Assembly (NCBI GenBank): GCA_904502025.1
Contig: CAJGDJ010000041.1
Coordinates: forward strand, 1-15,105
Reading direction: 5' to 3'
Origin: an uncultured Muribaculaceae bacterium
GTDB taxonomy: Bacteria; Bacteroidota; Bacteroidia; Bacteroidales; Muribaculaceae
Length of the DNA: 15,105 nucleotides
Shown: piece after piece, positions 1-7,592 of the stretch
Layout: each line of letters starts with the position of its first letter
How positions within the stretch are numbered: the first letter of the stretch is position 1
Translations under genes and position numbers: made by a program
The notes under the pieces: generated by a model
What the model saw: only the letters and a program-made list of their open reading frames with translations
What the model was told of the DNA's origin: nothing
The model's database searches: none

Positions 1-2
1 TA

Positions 3-200
3 GATAAACTCGGTGTAGATGAAAATCAAGTAACAGAATCAGCAGTATTTACAACTGATCTTGGCGCAGACAGCCTTGACACTGTAGAACTTATCATGGA
101 ATTTGAAAAAGAATTCGGTATCAATATTCCTGATGACAAAGCTGAAGGTATCAGCTCAGTTGGCGACGCTATCGCTTACATCGAAGCAGAAAAAGCATAA
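3..200 (+). CDS. acpP: Acyl carrier protein, 3' part (partial)
   Basis: This is the C-terminal 65 residues of acyl carrier protein, which carries growing fatty acyl chains on a phosphopantetheine arm in the cytoplasm. The reading frame enters from outside the window, so about 10-15 N-terminal residues are missing. The attachment motif GADSLDTVEL is present, and the modified serine is the codon at 72-74. The helix after it (VELIMEFEKEFGI) and the acidic end (SVGDAIAYIEAEKA) are typical of the family. The stop lies 28 bases before the fabF start, so the two are almost certainly co-transcribed, as is usual for the acpP-fabF pair. No terminator is seen between them. Confidence 0.97.
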   Translation, partial: DKLGVDENQVTESAVFTTDLGADSLDTVELIMEFEKEFGINIPDDKAEGISSVGDAIAYIEAEKA

Positions 201-228
201 TTTATATCCAACAATCTCTTAAAAAGTA

Positions 229-1494
229 ATGGAATTAAAAAGAGTTGTAGTAACCGGTCTTGGTGTATTGTCTCCCATCGGCAATGACGTTGAAACCACA
301 TGGAGCAACGCCCTTAAAGGTGTGAGTGGAGCCGGACCTATTACACATTTTGATGCCTCGAAATTTAAGACTCAATTTGCATGTGAAGTAAAAAACTTTG
401 ATGCAAATGAGCATTTTGATCGTAAAAAAATCCGTCAGCTCGACCTATATGCACAATATGCGTTGGTAGCTGCGAAGCAAGCGGTTGAAGATGCAAATCT
501 TGAAGACGAAAGCATTAATAAGGATCGTGTAGGAGTTATTGTAGCGGCAGGTATTGGTGGTCTTCACACTTTTGAAGAAGAAGCCGGCTATTATGCTGTT
601 CATGGCGAGGAGCAAGGTCCGAAATACAATCCTTTCTTTATTCCCAAAATGATTGCTGATATTGCATCGGGACACATCTCAATGCAATATGGTTTCCATG
701 GTCCTAACTATGGAGTAGTATCGGCATGTGCTTCTTCAAACAACGCAATTATTGACGCATTCAACCTCATTCGCCTTGGCAAAGCCAATGTGATGGTAAC
801 AGGTGGTGCTGAAGCTGCAATCTATCCTGCAGGTGTGGGTGGCTTTAACTCAATGCACGCCCTTTCAACTCGCAACGATAGCCCTGAAACCGCTTCACGT
901 CCATTTAGTGCTTCACGCGATGGTTTTGTGATGGGAGAAGGTTCGGCAGTATTGATTCTTGAAGAACTCGAACACGCTAAAGCTCGCGGTGCTAAAATTT
1001 ACGCCGAAGTAGCCGGTGGCGGTATGTCGGCCGATGCTTATCACTTGACAGCAACGCACCCCGAAGGTCTTGGTGCTATTCTCGCAATGAGCAGTGCCCT
1101 TGAAGATGCTGAAATGAAGCCCGAAGATATTGATTATATCAATGTTCATGGTACTTCTACTCCTGTGGGTGATGTGTCGGAAGTGAAAGCAATCAAAGAA
1201 TTGTTTGGTGATCACGCATATAAATTGAACATCAGTTCAACTAAATCAATGACAGGACACTTGCTCGGTGCAACAGGTGCTCTCGAAGCTTTATTTAGTG
1301 TAAAATCGGTTCAAGAAGATATCGTTCCTCCTACAATCAATCATGATCCTGAGGATAAAGATGAAAATATCGACTATAACCTCAACTTTACATTTGGCAA
1401 AGCTGAAAAGCGTGTTGTAAACGCAGCATTGTCCAACTCATTTGGTTTCGGTGGTCATAATGCTACTGTAATCGTAAAAAAGTACGCTGAATAA
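229..1494 (+). CDS. fabF: Beta-ketoacyl-ACP synthase II
   Basis: FabF condenses malonyl-ACP with acyl-ACP to elongate fatty acids (type II synthesis, cytoplasm). The 421-residue protein has the usual family length and begins with the typical strand RVVVTGLGVLSPIG. The Cys-His-His catalytic triad is visible: Cys167 in VSACASSNNAI, His307 in NVHGTSTPVGD and His344 in KSMTGHLLGATGA, with the conserved Lys339 next to it. The glycine-rich end SNSFGFGGHNA is also characteristic. The ATG at 229 is the only sensible start because it directly precedes the conserved first strand. It lies 28 bases after acpP. A hairpin terminator 22 bases after the stop ends the unit; rnc, which often follows fabF in Bacteroidota, is not here. 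Confidence 0.98.
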   Translation: MELKRVVVTGLGVLSPIGNDVETTWSNALKGVSGAGPITHFDASKFKTQFACEVKNFDANEHFDRKKIRQLDLYAQYALVAAKQAVEDANLEDESINKDRVGVIVAAGIGGLHTFEEEAGYYAVHGEEQGPKYNPFFIPKMIADIASGHISMQYGFHGPNYGVVSACASSNNAIIDAFNLIRLGKANVMVTGGAEAAIYPAGVGGFNSMHALSTRNDSPETASRPFSASRDGFVMGEGSAVLILEELEHAKARGAKIYAEVAGGGMSADAYHLTATHPEGLGAILAMSSALEDAEMKPEDIDYINVHGTSTPVGDVSEVKAIKELFGDHAYKLNISSTKSMTGHLLGATGALEALFSVKSVQEDIVPPTINHDPEDKDENIDYNLNFTFGKAEKRVVNAALSNSFGFGGHNATVIVKKYAE

Positions 1495-1516
1495 TTTAGC
1501 ACACTTAAATATCTGC

Positions 1517-1546
1517 AAAAGCGAGTCTCAATCGAGGCTCGCTTTT
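1517..1546 (+). terminator. Rho-independent terminator of acpP-fabF
   Basis: A 13-bp stem (1517-1529 with 1534-1546, one G-U pair) closes a 4-base loop (AATC). The 5' arm starts with AAAA and the 3' arm ends with CTTTT, so the U-tract is part of the stem and the structure could also work on the opposite strand. It lies 22 bases after the fabF stop. Confidence 0.9.
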
Positions 1547-1573
1547 GTGTTATTGCTGATAACCATAAGTGTT

Positions 1574-1832
1574 ATAACCCCCTCCGGTGCAAGCACCTCG
1601 TCCCCCTTTGTAAAAGAGGGACAGCTCGACTTTGACGGTATTATCCTGATTTTGAATGACTGTATATTTGTCTAAACCCGAATAAAAGTTGACTTGATTG
1701 CTCTCATTGGCATCATTGTTCTCAGCTACACAGAAGCATAACCTCATGCAATGCCAACTTTCAATGCGTCTGCCTCAACTCTCCCCTTGCACTTGTTGCA
1801 GGGGGAGTACGGCGAAGCCGGGAGGGGGTGAA
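1574..1832. repeat. GC-rich intergenic inverted-repeat element
   Basis: This fills most of the gene-free stretch 1547-1962. Its ends are related in inverted orientation: ACCCCCTCCGG near 1576 and CCGGGAGGGGGT near 1818. Each end holds small hairpins. On the left these are GGTGC-AA-GCACC (1586-1597) and a stem around TCCCCCTTTGTAAAAGAGGGA split by GTA (1601-1621). On the right they are CTCCCCTTGCA paired with TGCAGGGGGAG (1781-1807) and GGC-GAA-GCC (1811-1819). The 150 bases between are A+T-richer, with no recognisable gene. The style resembles dispersed intergenic repeats common in Bacteroidales genomes; copy number cannot be judged from one window. Confidence 0.6.
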
Positions 1833-1915
1833 ATACTAAAAAAGAATCTTTGTGTCAACAAAGTTGTAGTTCTCATTATTTATTATTCAGGTTCTTAAAA
1901 GAAATAAATTTTGAT

Positions 1916-1923
1916 TATCTTTG
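1916..1923 (+). promoter_or_regulatory. Probable promoter -7 box of the amylase gene
   Basis: TATCTTTG matches the Bacteroidota -7 consensus TAnnTTTG and lies 39 bases before the amylase ATG. The upstream -33 element is poor (GTTCTT around 1891), so the gene may need an activator; that last point is inference. Confidence 0.6.
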
Positions 1924-1962
1924 TGCCAATTAAATACTTACATCGAAAAAACGTAAAATTGC

Positions 1963-4839
1963 ATGAAAAATATTATGAGATTGGCGAGTGCTGTTTTAAT
2001 GACAATAGTTTCATTGCAATCAATTGCTGCGACTTTTATAGGTGAGCGTAACGATTTCCGCGACGAAACGATTTATTTCGTAATGACAACTCGTTTCTAT
2101 GACGGCGACCCAAGTAACAACACTCAATGTTGGGATAACCAAGAACGCAATCAGGGCGACCCTGCATGGCGTGGCGATTTCAAAGGATTAATCGAAAAAC
2201 TTGACTATATCAAAGCTCTCGGATTTACAACTGTGTGGATTACCCCAGTAGTGGAGAATGCGTCGGGCTACGACTATCATGGTTACCATGCAGTGAATTT
2301 TAGCAAGGTTGACCATCGTTATGAGAGTGAAGATGTGTCGTTCCAATCGCTTATCGATGCTGCTCATGCTCGAGGCATGAAGATTGTGCTTGATATAGTG
2401 CTTAATCACACCGGTAACTTTGGCGAAGAGAATCTTTGCAAACTGTTTACTCGCGACTGGACTAAAAATCAAGCAACCCTCGATGAATGTATGGTCCCTC
2501 TCACACAATCGCAGGGTGGTAAATTGCCCGACAATTATCTATCACTCCCGGGAGGTGAGCAATATTCGGCACGATTGGCACAAATGAAAAATACCGATGG
2601 GAAAAATCATGACGTAAACAATTATTGGCACCATGTGGGTAATGGTTGGAATTGGGACGATTATTCACGTTGGTATGGACAGATAGCCGGCGATTGCGTT
2701 GACTTGAATACAGAGAATCCTTACGTGTCGAACTATCTTGTGAAATGCTATGGCGAGTTTATCAAGATGGGGGTTGACGGCTTCCGCATCGACACATCGG
2801 GACACATTTCTCGATTGACATTTAATAAAGCATTTATCCCTCAATTCCATGCGTTAGCCGAGCAATATAAGTCAAAGCGTAATAATGGTCCATTCTTTAT
2901 TTATGGCGAGGTGTGTGCTCGTGAACGCAATGTGACATATCGCAATCATGAAAACTGTTCGCCTTATTATTATACATGGAAAGAATCGAAAGATTATGCG
3001 TGGGACGAAAGCGAAACATCGTGGAATGGAATAGTGGTAATGGAGGGACAAAAAGGCACTCACACCAATATCACATCGGTCGATGCACAAGGTGTTGATG
3101 ATCAAGATGATAATGGTATGCCCACTTCAAATAATGCATTCTTGAGTGGTAATAATTATCATACCCCCGATTATAGCCGATATTCGGGTATGAGTGTTAT
3201 TGATTTTCCAATGCACTGGAATTTCCGTAGTGCTACCGAAGCATGGAGCGTGAAATATGGCGACAATTTGTATAATGATGCTACTTATAATGTGGTGTAT
3301 GTCGATTCTCACGACTATGCACCCGATGGAGCTCCTGAAAGTCAACGCTTTGCACAATCACAAGATGTGTGGGCTGAAAACCTATCGTTGATGTTCTCGT
3401 TTCGTGGCATTCCATGTGTTTATTATGGTTCTGAGATTGAATTCCGTAAAGGTAGCGTTATAGATAATGGTCCTAATACTGCTCTTCGTGAAACTGGTCG
3501 TGCCTACTTTGGTGGCTATATCAAAGGGGATATTAATGTGACTGACTTTGCTCAATATACAGGAGCATCTGGCAATATCGCAGCAACTCTTTCGCACCCG
3601 TTGGCGATGCACATTCAACGATTAAACCTAATTCGTGCCGCAGTGCCTGCACTTCGCAAAGGACAATATAGTACCGACGGCTGTTCTGGTTCGTTTGCGT
3701 TCAAACGTCGTTATACCGATGCAACTACCGATTCGTATGCTCTTGTTACAATCAGCGGAGGTGCTACATTTTCAAATATATTGAATGGTACATATGTGGA
3801 TTGTGTTACCGGCGACGCTAAAACTGTAACCAATGGCACTCTCTCGGTGTCTTGTTCGGGTAAAGGTAATTTGCGTGTGTATGTGTTGAATACCGATAAA
3901 ACAAAAGCTCCGGGCAAAATTGGTGTAGATGGTAAATATATCTACACATCATCGTCGGCAGGTAGTAAACAATCTTCATATGACGGCACAGAAGAGGAGG
4001 AGTCGTCAAATAATGGTGGCAGTGCACCATCAACTCAAGAACCCGAAGAAGTGATTCCGCCAACAATGGCTGAGGGTGAACAAGCTGTGTTTTTTGAAAA
4101 TACTGCAAATTGGGCAGGTACTATTAGAGCATGGGTGTGGAGCGATACGAAAAACTACACAGGTGGTACTTGGCCCGGTCAGGCTTGTACTTACCTTGGT
4201 AATAATATTTGGAAATGGACCTACTCAGGTGCCGACAAAATCAGTGGTGGACTGATATTCAACAATGGCAGTTCGCAAACCCAAGACCTCACTTGGGTGA
4301 ATGGTGGTTATTACAACGCTAATGGTTATGTAAAAACTATTGATGGAGCAGGTGAAATTCCTGATAACCCCGAAACACCTGATAACCCAAGTGATAAACC
4401 TTCGGGAGATGAATATGTGTGGAAGGCTTATTATCGTGGCACAAATTGGGGTAGCTCTACCGTTTATTCGTATGTGTGGGATGCAGGAAACTCTAATAAA
4501 CAATATCTCGGCTCATGGCCGGGCACTAAAATGATAAAAAATGCCGGTGGAATGTGGGAAATGTCATTCACCACAACCGATAATCTCGTGGCTCCTATGG
4601 TAATTTTCAATAACGGTCAAGGAGGAGGCTCAAACCAAACAGCCGACCTTGTTTTCGTTAACAATGGCATCTATGAATATGATGGATGCAAAGAGGTGGG
4701 CGTTGAAGGAGTAGTAGTTGGTGATGCAGTAGAAGTAGCCCGTTACGACATCTACGGTCGCAAACTCACCGCCCCCACAAAAGGCATCAATATCATTAAA
4801 TACAGCAATGGTGCTGTTGAAAAGATTATAATTAAATGA
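1963..4839 (+). CDS. Secreted GH13 alpha-amylase with two starch-binding modules and a C-terminal sorting-like tail
   Basis: A 958-residue enzyme that hydrolyses alpha-1,4-glucans such as starch. Residues 1-23 are a signal peptide ending SIAA. The GH13 barrel covers about 30-560, with region I DIVLNH (144-149), region V CVDLNTENP, nucleophile Asp277 in GFRID, acid/base Glu316 in FIYGEV and Asp451 in VDSHD. A beta-sandwich domain (about 570-645) and a Ser/Glu/Pro linker follow. Two related modules (about 706-790 and 818-908) share WPG and IFNNG with QTxDL, as in CBM26, separated by a Pro/Asp-rich linker. The last 35 residues (YDIYGRKLTAPTKGINIIKY onward) resemble a type IX secretion sorting domain, implying surface display or release; no sorting machinery is in view. 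The ATG at 1963 begins the signal peptide; Met5 is a possible alternative. Substrate preference cannot be read from sequence. Confidence 0.93.
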   Translation: MKNIMRLASAVLMTIVSLQSIAATFIGERNDFRDETIYFVMTTRFYDGDPSNNTQCWDNQERNQGDPAWRGDFKGLIEKLDYIKALGFTTVWITPVVENASGYDYHGYHAVNFSKVDHRYESEDVSFQSLIDAAHARGMKIVLDIVLNHTGNFGEENLCKLFTRDWTKNQATLDECMVPLTQSQGGKLPDNYLSLPGGEQYSARLAQMKNTDGKNHDVNNYWHHVGNGWNWDDYSRWYGQIAGDCVDLNTENPYVSNYLVKCYGEFIKMGVDGFRIDTSGHISRLTFNKAFIPQFHALAEQYKSKRNNGPFFIYGEVCARERNVTYRNHENCSPYYYTWKESKDYAWDESETSWNGIVVMEGQKGTHTNITSVDAQGVDDQDDNGMPTSNNAFLSGNNYHTPDYSRYSGMSVIDFPMHWNFRSATEAWSVKYGDNLYNDATYNVVYVDSHDYAPDGAPESQRFAQSQDVWAENLSLMFSFRGIPCVYYGSEIEFRKGSVIDNGPNTALRETGRAYFGGYIKGDINVTDFAQYTGASGNIAATLSHPLAMHIQRLNLIRAAVPALRKGQYSTDGCSGSFAFKRRYTDATTDSYALVTISGGATFSNILNGTYVDCVTGDAKTVTNGTLSVSCSGKGNLRVYVLNTDKTKAPGKIGVDGKYIYTSSSAGSKQSSYDGTEEEESSNNGGSAPSTQEPEEVIPPTMAEGEQAVFFENTANWAGTIRAWVWSDTKNYTGGTWPGQACTYLGNNIWKWTYSGADKISGGLIFNNGSSQTQDLTWVNGGYYNANGYVKTIDGAGEIPDNPETPDNPSDKPSGDEYVWKAYYRGTNWGSSTVYSYVWDAGNSNKQYLGSWPGTKMIKNAGGMWEMSFTTTDNLVAPMVIFNNGQGGGSNQTADLVFVNNGIYEYDGCKEVGVEGVVVGDAVEVARYDIYGRKLTAPTKGINIIKYSNGAVEKIIIK

Positions 4840-4851
4840 TAATAAATAGAT

Positions 4852-5559
4852 ATGGTTATGATTTTACGTTTGTTATTTGTGTGTTTAGTGTCAATTGGTG
4901 CCGGTGTGGTGTCATTTGCACATGATTTTGAGGTTGGTGGAATTTTTTATAAGGTTATAGATGCTACTAAAAAAGAAGTTGCAGTAACTTATAAAGGCAA
5001 GTCTCCTCATGATTATGCAAATGAATATGTTGATAGTGTGGTAATCCCATCAAAGGTAACATATAATGACAAGGAATATATGGTTACTGCAATAGCCAAT
5101 GAAGCATTTAGAGGATGTTCAGGATTGAAAAAGTTAGAAATCCCAAACTCTGTGATTGAAATTGGGAAGAATGCTTTTTTGCAAACAGCGTGGTTAAATA
5201 ATTATCCTGATGGAATTGTGTATTTGGGCAACTGTTGTTTAGGATATAAAGGGAAAAAGCCGGTTGGGGATTTAGAATTGAAAAGCGACACTAAAATAGT
5301 TGTGGATTATGCGTTTGTGGATTGTGCGGATTTGAAAAGCGTTAAAATTCCACATTCGATGATTAAGATTGGAGAATCTGCATTTTCGGGTTGTGATTTG
5401 AGAATATTGACGGTCTATTGTCAGAATCCTCCTTTATGTAAAAATAACACATTCGATGGAAACAGAACTGCGTTGTTATTGATTCCCAAAGGAACGGTTG
5501 TAGATTATGCGATATCAGATGGTTGGTGTAAATTTTGTAAACTTTACGAAATGGACTGA
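4852..5559 (+). CDS. Small secreted BspA-type leucine-rich repeat (LRR_5) protein
   Basis: A 235-residue protein with a signal peptide (about 1-23, ending VVSFA). The N-terminal strand FEVGGIFYKVID followed by VAVTYKG is the usual opening of BspA-like proteins. Irregular LRR_5 repeats follow: VVIPSKVTYNDKEYMVTAI (63-81), AFRGCSGLKKLEIPNSVIEI (85-104) and AFVDCADLKSVKIPHSMIKI (154-173), then a last SAFSGCDLRILTVYCQNPP unit. Proteins of this family are secreted or surface-bound and some bind host or bacterial surfaces; the role here is unknown. It starts 12 bases after the amylase stop with no terminator between, so co-transcription is likely. Codons are visibly more A+T-rich than in the amylase. 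Met3 is an alternative start. It lacks the C-terminal sorting-like tail of its neighbour. Confidence 0.85.
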   Translation: MVMILRLLFVCLVSIGAGVVSFAHDFEVGGIFYKVIDATKKEVAVTYKGKSPHDYANEYVDSVVIPSKVTYNDKEYMVTAIANEAFRGCSGLKKLEIPNSVIEIGKNAFLQTAWLNNYPDGIVYLGNCCLGYKGKKPVGDLELKSDTKIVVDYAFVDCADLKSVKIPHSMIKIGESAFSGCDLRILTVYCQNPPLCKNNTFDGNRTALLLIPKGTVVDYAISDGWCKFCKLYEMD

Positions 5560-5602
5560 TTGAAGATGTGACTTAAATGTATAAAAAGAGGGTGTAAAAA
5601 CT

Positions 5603-5642
5603 AAGGAGATGTATCAATTTTTGAATTTTGATACATCTCCTT
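5603..5642 (-). terminator. Terminator of purB
   Basis: A perfect 15-bp inverted repeat (5603-5617 with 5628-5642) encloses a 10-base loop. On the minus strand it is followed by AGTTTTTAC, a short U-tract, and it lies 19 bases past the purB stop. The plus strand has no T-run after the stem, so it mainly serves purB, although it may also block read-through from the converging BspA-type gene. Confidence 0.85.
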
Positions 5643-5660
5643 GCTATTATGAAGTGTGGA

Positions 5661-7004
5661 TTAATATCCGGTGTAGCTGTGTGGTGAAAGGCGTTTGAGT
5701 TCGGCTTTCACTTCGTCGCTCACGTTGAGTGTGTCGATAAATGCAGCGATGCTTTCGGCAGTAACTGTAGTGTTAACGCGAGTGAGTTCTTTGAGTGTTT
5801 CGTAGGGTTTTGGATAGCCTTCACGACGAAGGATTGTTTGAATACCTTCGGCAACCACGTTCCACATTGCATCAAGGTCGGCACTGATTGCCGCTTCGTT
5901 AAGGAGTAGTTTGTTAAGGCCTTTGAGTGTGCTGTGGAGTGCGATAAGGCCGTGAGCCAAGGGCACACCAACGTTGCGAAGCACTGTTGAGTCGGTCAAG
6001 TCGCGTTGTAGGCGAGAGATAGGCAATTTCATTGCAAGGTGGTCGAGGATTGCATTAGCAATACCGAGGTTCCCTTCAGAGTTTTCAAAGTCGATAGGGT
6101 TGACTTTATGAGGCATTGCACTTGACCCAACTTCGCCTGCTTTGATTTTTTGTTTGAAATACTCCATTGAGATGTATTGCCAAATGTCGCGGTCAAGGTC
6201 GATGATAATTGTGTTGATGCGACGAAGAGCATCAAAAAGTGCTGCGAGGTTGTCGTAGTTAGAAATTTGAGTAGTATATTCTTCACGTACGATGCCAAGG
6301 CTGTTGCTCAAGAATTTTGCTCCAAATTCACGCCAGTCAATGCCGGGGAAAGCAGTAACGTGAGCGTTGAAGTTACCTGTTGCACCGCCAAACTTGCCAC
6401 TAATAGCAACGCTGTCGAGTATATTGAGTTGTTGGCGAAGACGGTAAGCAAACACCATGATTTCTTTACCCAAGCGAGTAGGAGATGCAGGTTGACCGTG
6501 AGTTTTTGCCAACATTGGAATTTCGTACCAATCTTTAGCTCGTGCTTCAAGATGCTCAATTAACTCTACAAGAACAGGACGATATACATCAGCAATTGCT
6601 TCTTTGATTGACATTGGCACTGATGTGTTGTTGATGTCTTGTGAAGTCAATCCAAAGTGGATAAATTCTTTATATTGTTCAAGACCGAGAATGTCGAATT
6701 TTTCTTTTATGAAATATTCTACGGCTTTCACGTCGTGGTTAGTAACGCTTTCGATTTCCTTGATGCGTGAAGCATCAGCAACAGTGAAGTTACGATAGAT
6801 TTCGCGAAGCGCTTCGAATTTAGATGACTCTACACCTTTGAGTTGTTCAAGGTCAAGTTCGCAGAGTGCGATGAAATATTCAATTTCAACACGCACACGA
6901 TAACGAATGAGTGCATATTCTGAGAAGTACTCATCAAGCTTTTCGCATTTGCTGCGATATCGACCATCAACAGGCGAAATTGCGGTTAGTGAAGTTAATT
7001 CCAT
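5661..7004 (-). CDS. purB: Adenylosuccinate lyase
   Basis: PurB performs two eliminations of fumarate in purine synthesis: SAICAR to AICAR, and adenylosuccinate to AMP (cytoplasm, homotetramer in known members). The 447 residues match the E. coli-type PurB (about 456). The N-terminus LTAISPVDGRYRSK is typical. The catalytic His is His169 in AKTHGQPASPT. The fumarase/aspartase superfamily signature GSSAMPHKVNPIDFENSEGN occupies 293-312 and holds the flexible-loop catalytic serine (294/295). HFGLTSQDINNT (116-127) is a further substrate-binding motif. The gene stands alone on the minus strand between convergent and divergent neighbours, with its own promoter and terminator. The start at 7004 directly precedes the conserved N-terminus. 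Confidence 0.98.
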   Translation of the reverse strand: MELTSLTAISPVDGRYRSKCEKLDEYFSEYALIRYRVRVEIEYFIALCELDLEQLKGVESSKFEALREIYRNFTVADASRIKEIESVTNHDVKAVEYFIKEKFDILGLEQYKEFIHFGLTSQDINNTSVPMSIKEAIADVYRPVLVELIEHLEARAKDWYEIPMLAKTHGQPASPTRLGKEIMVFAYRLRQQLNILDSVAISGKFGGATGNFNAHVTAFPGIDWREFGAKFLSNSLGIVREEYTTQISNYDNLAALFDALRRINTIIIDLDRDIWQYISMEYFKQKIKAGEVGSSAMPHKVNPIDFENSEGNLGIANAILDHLAMKLPISRLQRDLTDSTVLRNVGVPLAHGLIALHSTLKGLNKLLLNEAAISADLDAMWNVVAEGIQTILRREGYPKPYETLKELTRVNTTVTAESIAAFIDTLNVSDEVKAELKRLSPHSYTGY

Positions 7005-7054
7005 TATAATATTTGTAAGTAGTTAATAATTTGCGTTTAATATCGATTGAACCA

Positions 7055-7062
7055 CAAAGTTA
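7055..7062 (-). promoter_or_regulatory. Probable promoter -7 box of purB
   Basis: On the minus strand this reads TAACTTTG, matching TAnnTTTG, 50 bases before the purB ATG. No good TTTG element is seen 19-21 bases further upstream. It is divergent from the tRNA promoter that begins 44 bases away. Confidence 0.55.
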
Positions 7063-7105
7063 CAAACAATAAGTGAAATTTTTAGTGATATTTTTTACTT
7101 TTTTG

Positions 7106-7137
7106 TTTGGTGGATTAAAAAAAAGGTTGTACCTTTG
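7106..7137 (+). promoter_or_regulatory. Promoter of the tRNA-Val pair
   Basis: TTTG (7106-7109), a 20-base spacer containing an A-tract, and TACCTTTG (7130-7137) form a near-consensus Bacteroidota sigma-70-type promoter. The -7 box ends 19 bases before the first tRNA. Confidence 0.85.
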
Positions 7138-7156
7138 CATCGCTTTCTCAGAGAAC

Positions 7157-7231
7157 GGGCGTTTAGCTCAGCTGGTTCAGAGCATCTGCCTTACAAGCAG
7201 AGGGTCGGCGGTTCGAATCCGTCAACGCCCA
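7157..7231 (+). tRNA. tRNA-Val (anticodon UAC), copy 1
   Basis: A full cloverleaf is visible. The acceptor stem GGGCGTT pairs with AACGCCC, the discriminator is A, and the D-arm is AGCTCAGCTGGTTCAGAGC. The anticodon stem TCTGC/GCAGA encloses the loop CTTACAA (anticodon TAC, valine), and the T-arm carries GTTCGAATCC. The 3' CCA is not encoded. It is identical to the second copy that starts 112 bases downstream. Confidence 0.97.
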
Positions 7232-7268
7232 CAACTCAAAATTCCTTCTCAAGAAAGAAACCCAATTA

Positions 7269-7343
7269 GGGCGTTTAGCTCAGCTGGTTCAGAGCATCTG
7301 CCTTACAAGCAGAGGGTCGGCGGTTCGAATCCGTCAACGCCCA
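7269..7343 (+). tRNA. tRNA-Val (anticodon UAC), copy 2
   Basis: A second copy identical over all 75 bases to the one at 7157, with the same TAC anticodon and no encoded CCA. The 37-base spacer lacks a promoter-like sequence, so both are probably cut from one precursor ended by the hairpin at 7355. Confidence 0.97.
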
Positions 7344-7354
7344 CAACGACAAAA

Positions 7355-7385
7355 GGCTGTCTTCAATGCGAAGGCGGCCGTTTTT
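7355..7385 (+). terminator. Terminator of the tRNA-Val unit
   Basis: A 9-bp stem with two G-U pairs (7355-7363 with 7371-7379), a 7-base loop, then GTTTTTA. It begins 11 bases after the second tRNA. Confidence 0.85.
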
Positions 7386-7387
7386 AT

Positions 7388-7586
7388 TTAAGGGAGTTCC
7401 TATAATTCCCTTATTGTTTAATTTCAATCGGAGCATCAAAGATGTTTGTATTCTTAAAGCTTTTTCTCGGATTTTTTTGCCTTTATTTCAACCACATAGC
7501 TCGCTATGCTTATTTCAATAAAGACTGAATCTCTCTCAAGAAAAATTCTTTAATTGCTACAAAGCAATTTATAGAAGCTCCCTTAA
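7388..7586. repeat. Nested inverted-repeat element, MITE-like
   Basis: The ends are perfect inverted copies (TTAAGGGAG at 7388-7396, CTCCCTTAA at 7578-7586). The centre is a palindrome, CATAGC-TC-GCTATG (7495-7508), flanked by CTTTATT and AATAAAG. Between them the arms remain roughly complementary (for example TTAAAG plus a T-rich run on the left, and a matching run on the right), although the left arm is about 30 bases longer. Smaller hairpins sit inside: AAGGGAGTT with AATTCCCTT (7390-7412) and AATTGCT-ACAA-AGCAATT (7552-7569). It has no coding capacity. It fills the space between the tRNA terminator and the HAD gene. No clear target-site duplication was seen, so mobility is only a guess. 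Confidence 0.6.
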
Positions 7587-7592
7587 GACACA

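Noticed and set aside
1550..1747. A 65-codon minus-strand frame in the intergenic region after fabF
   Set aside because: It ends inside the GC-rich repeat, with glycine-rich residues derived from the repeat itself, and has no family resemblance; likely a spurious frame of the repeat element.
7073..7405. A 110-codon plus-strand frame across both tRNA genes
   Set aside because: It reads through two perfect tRNA-Val cloverleaves, the promoter and the terminator.
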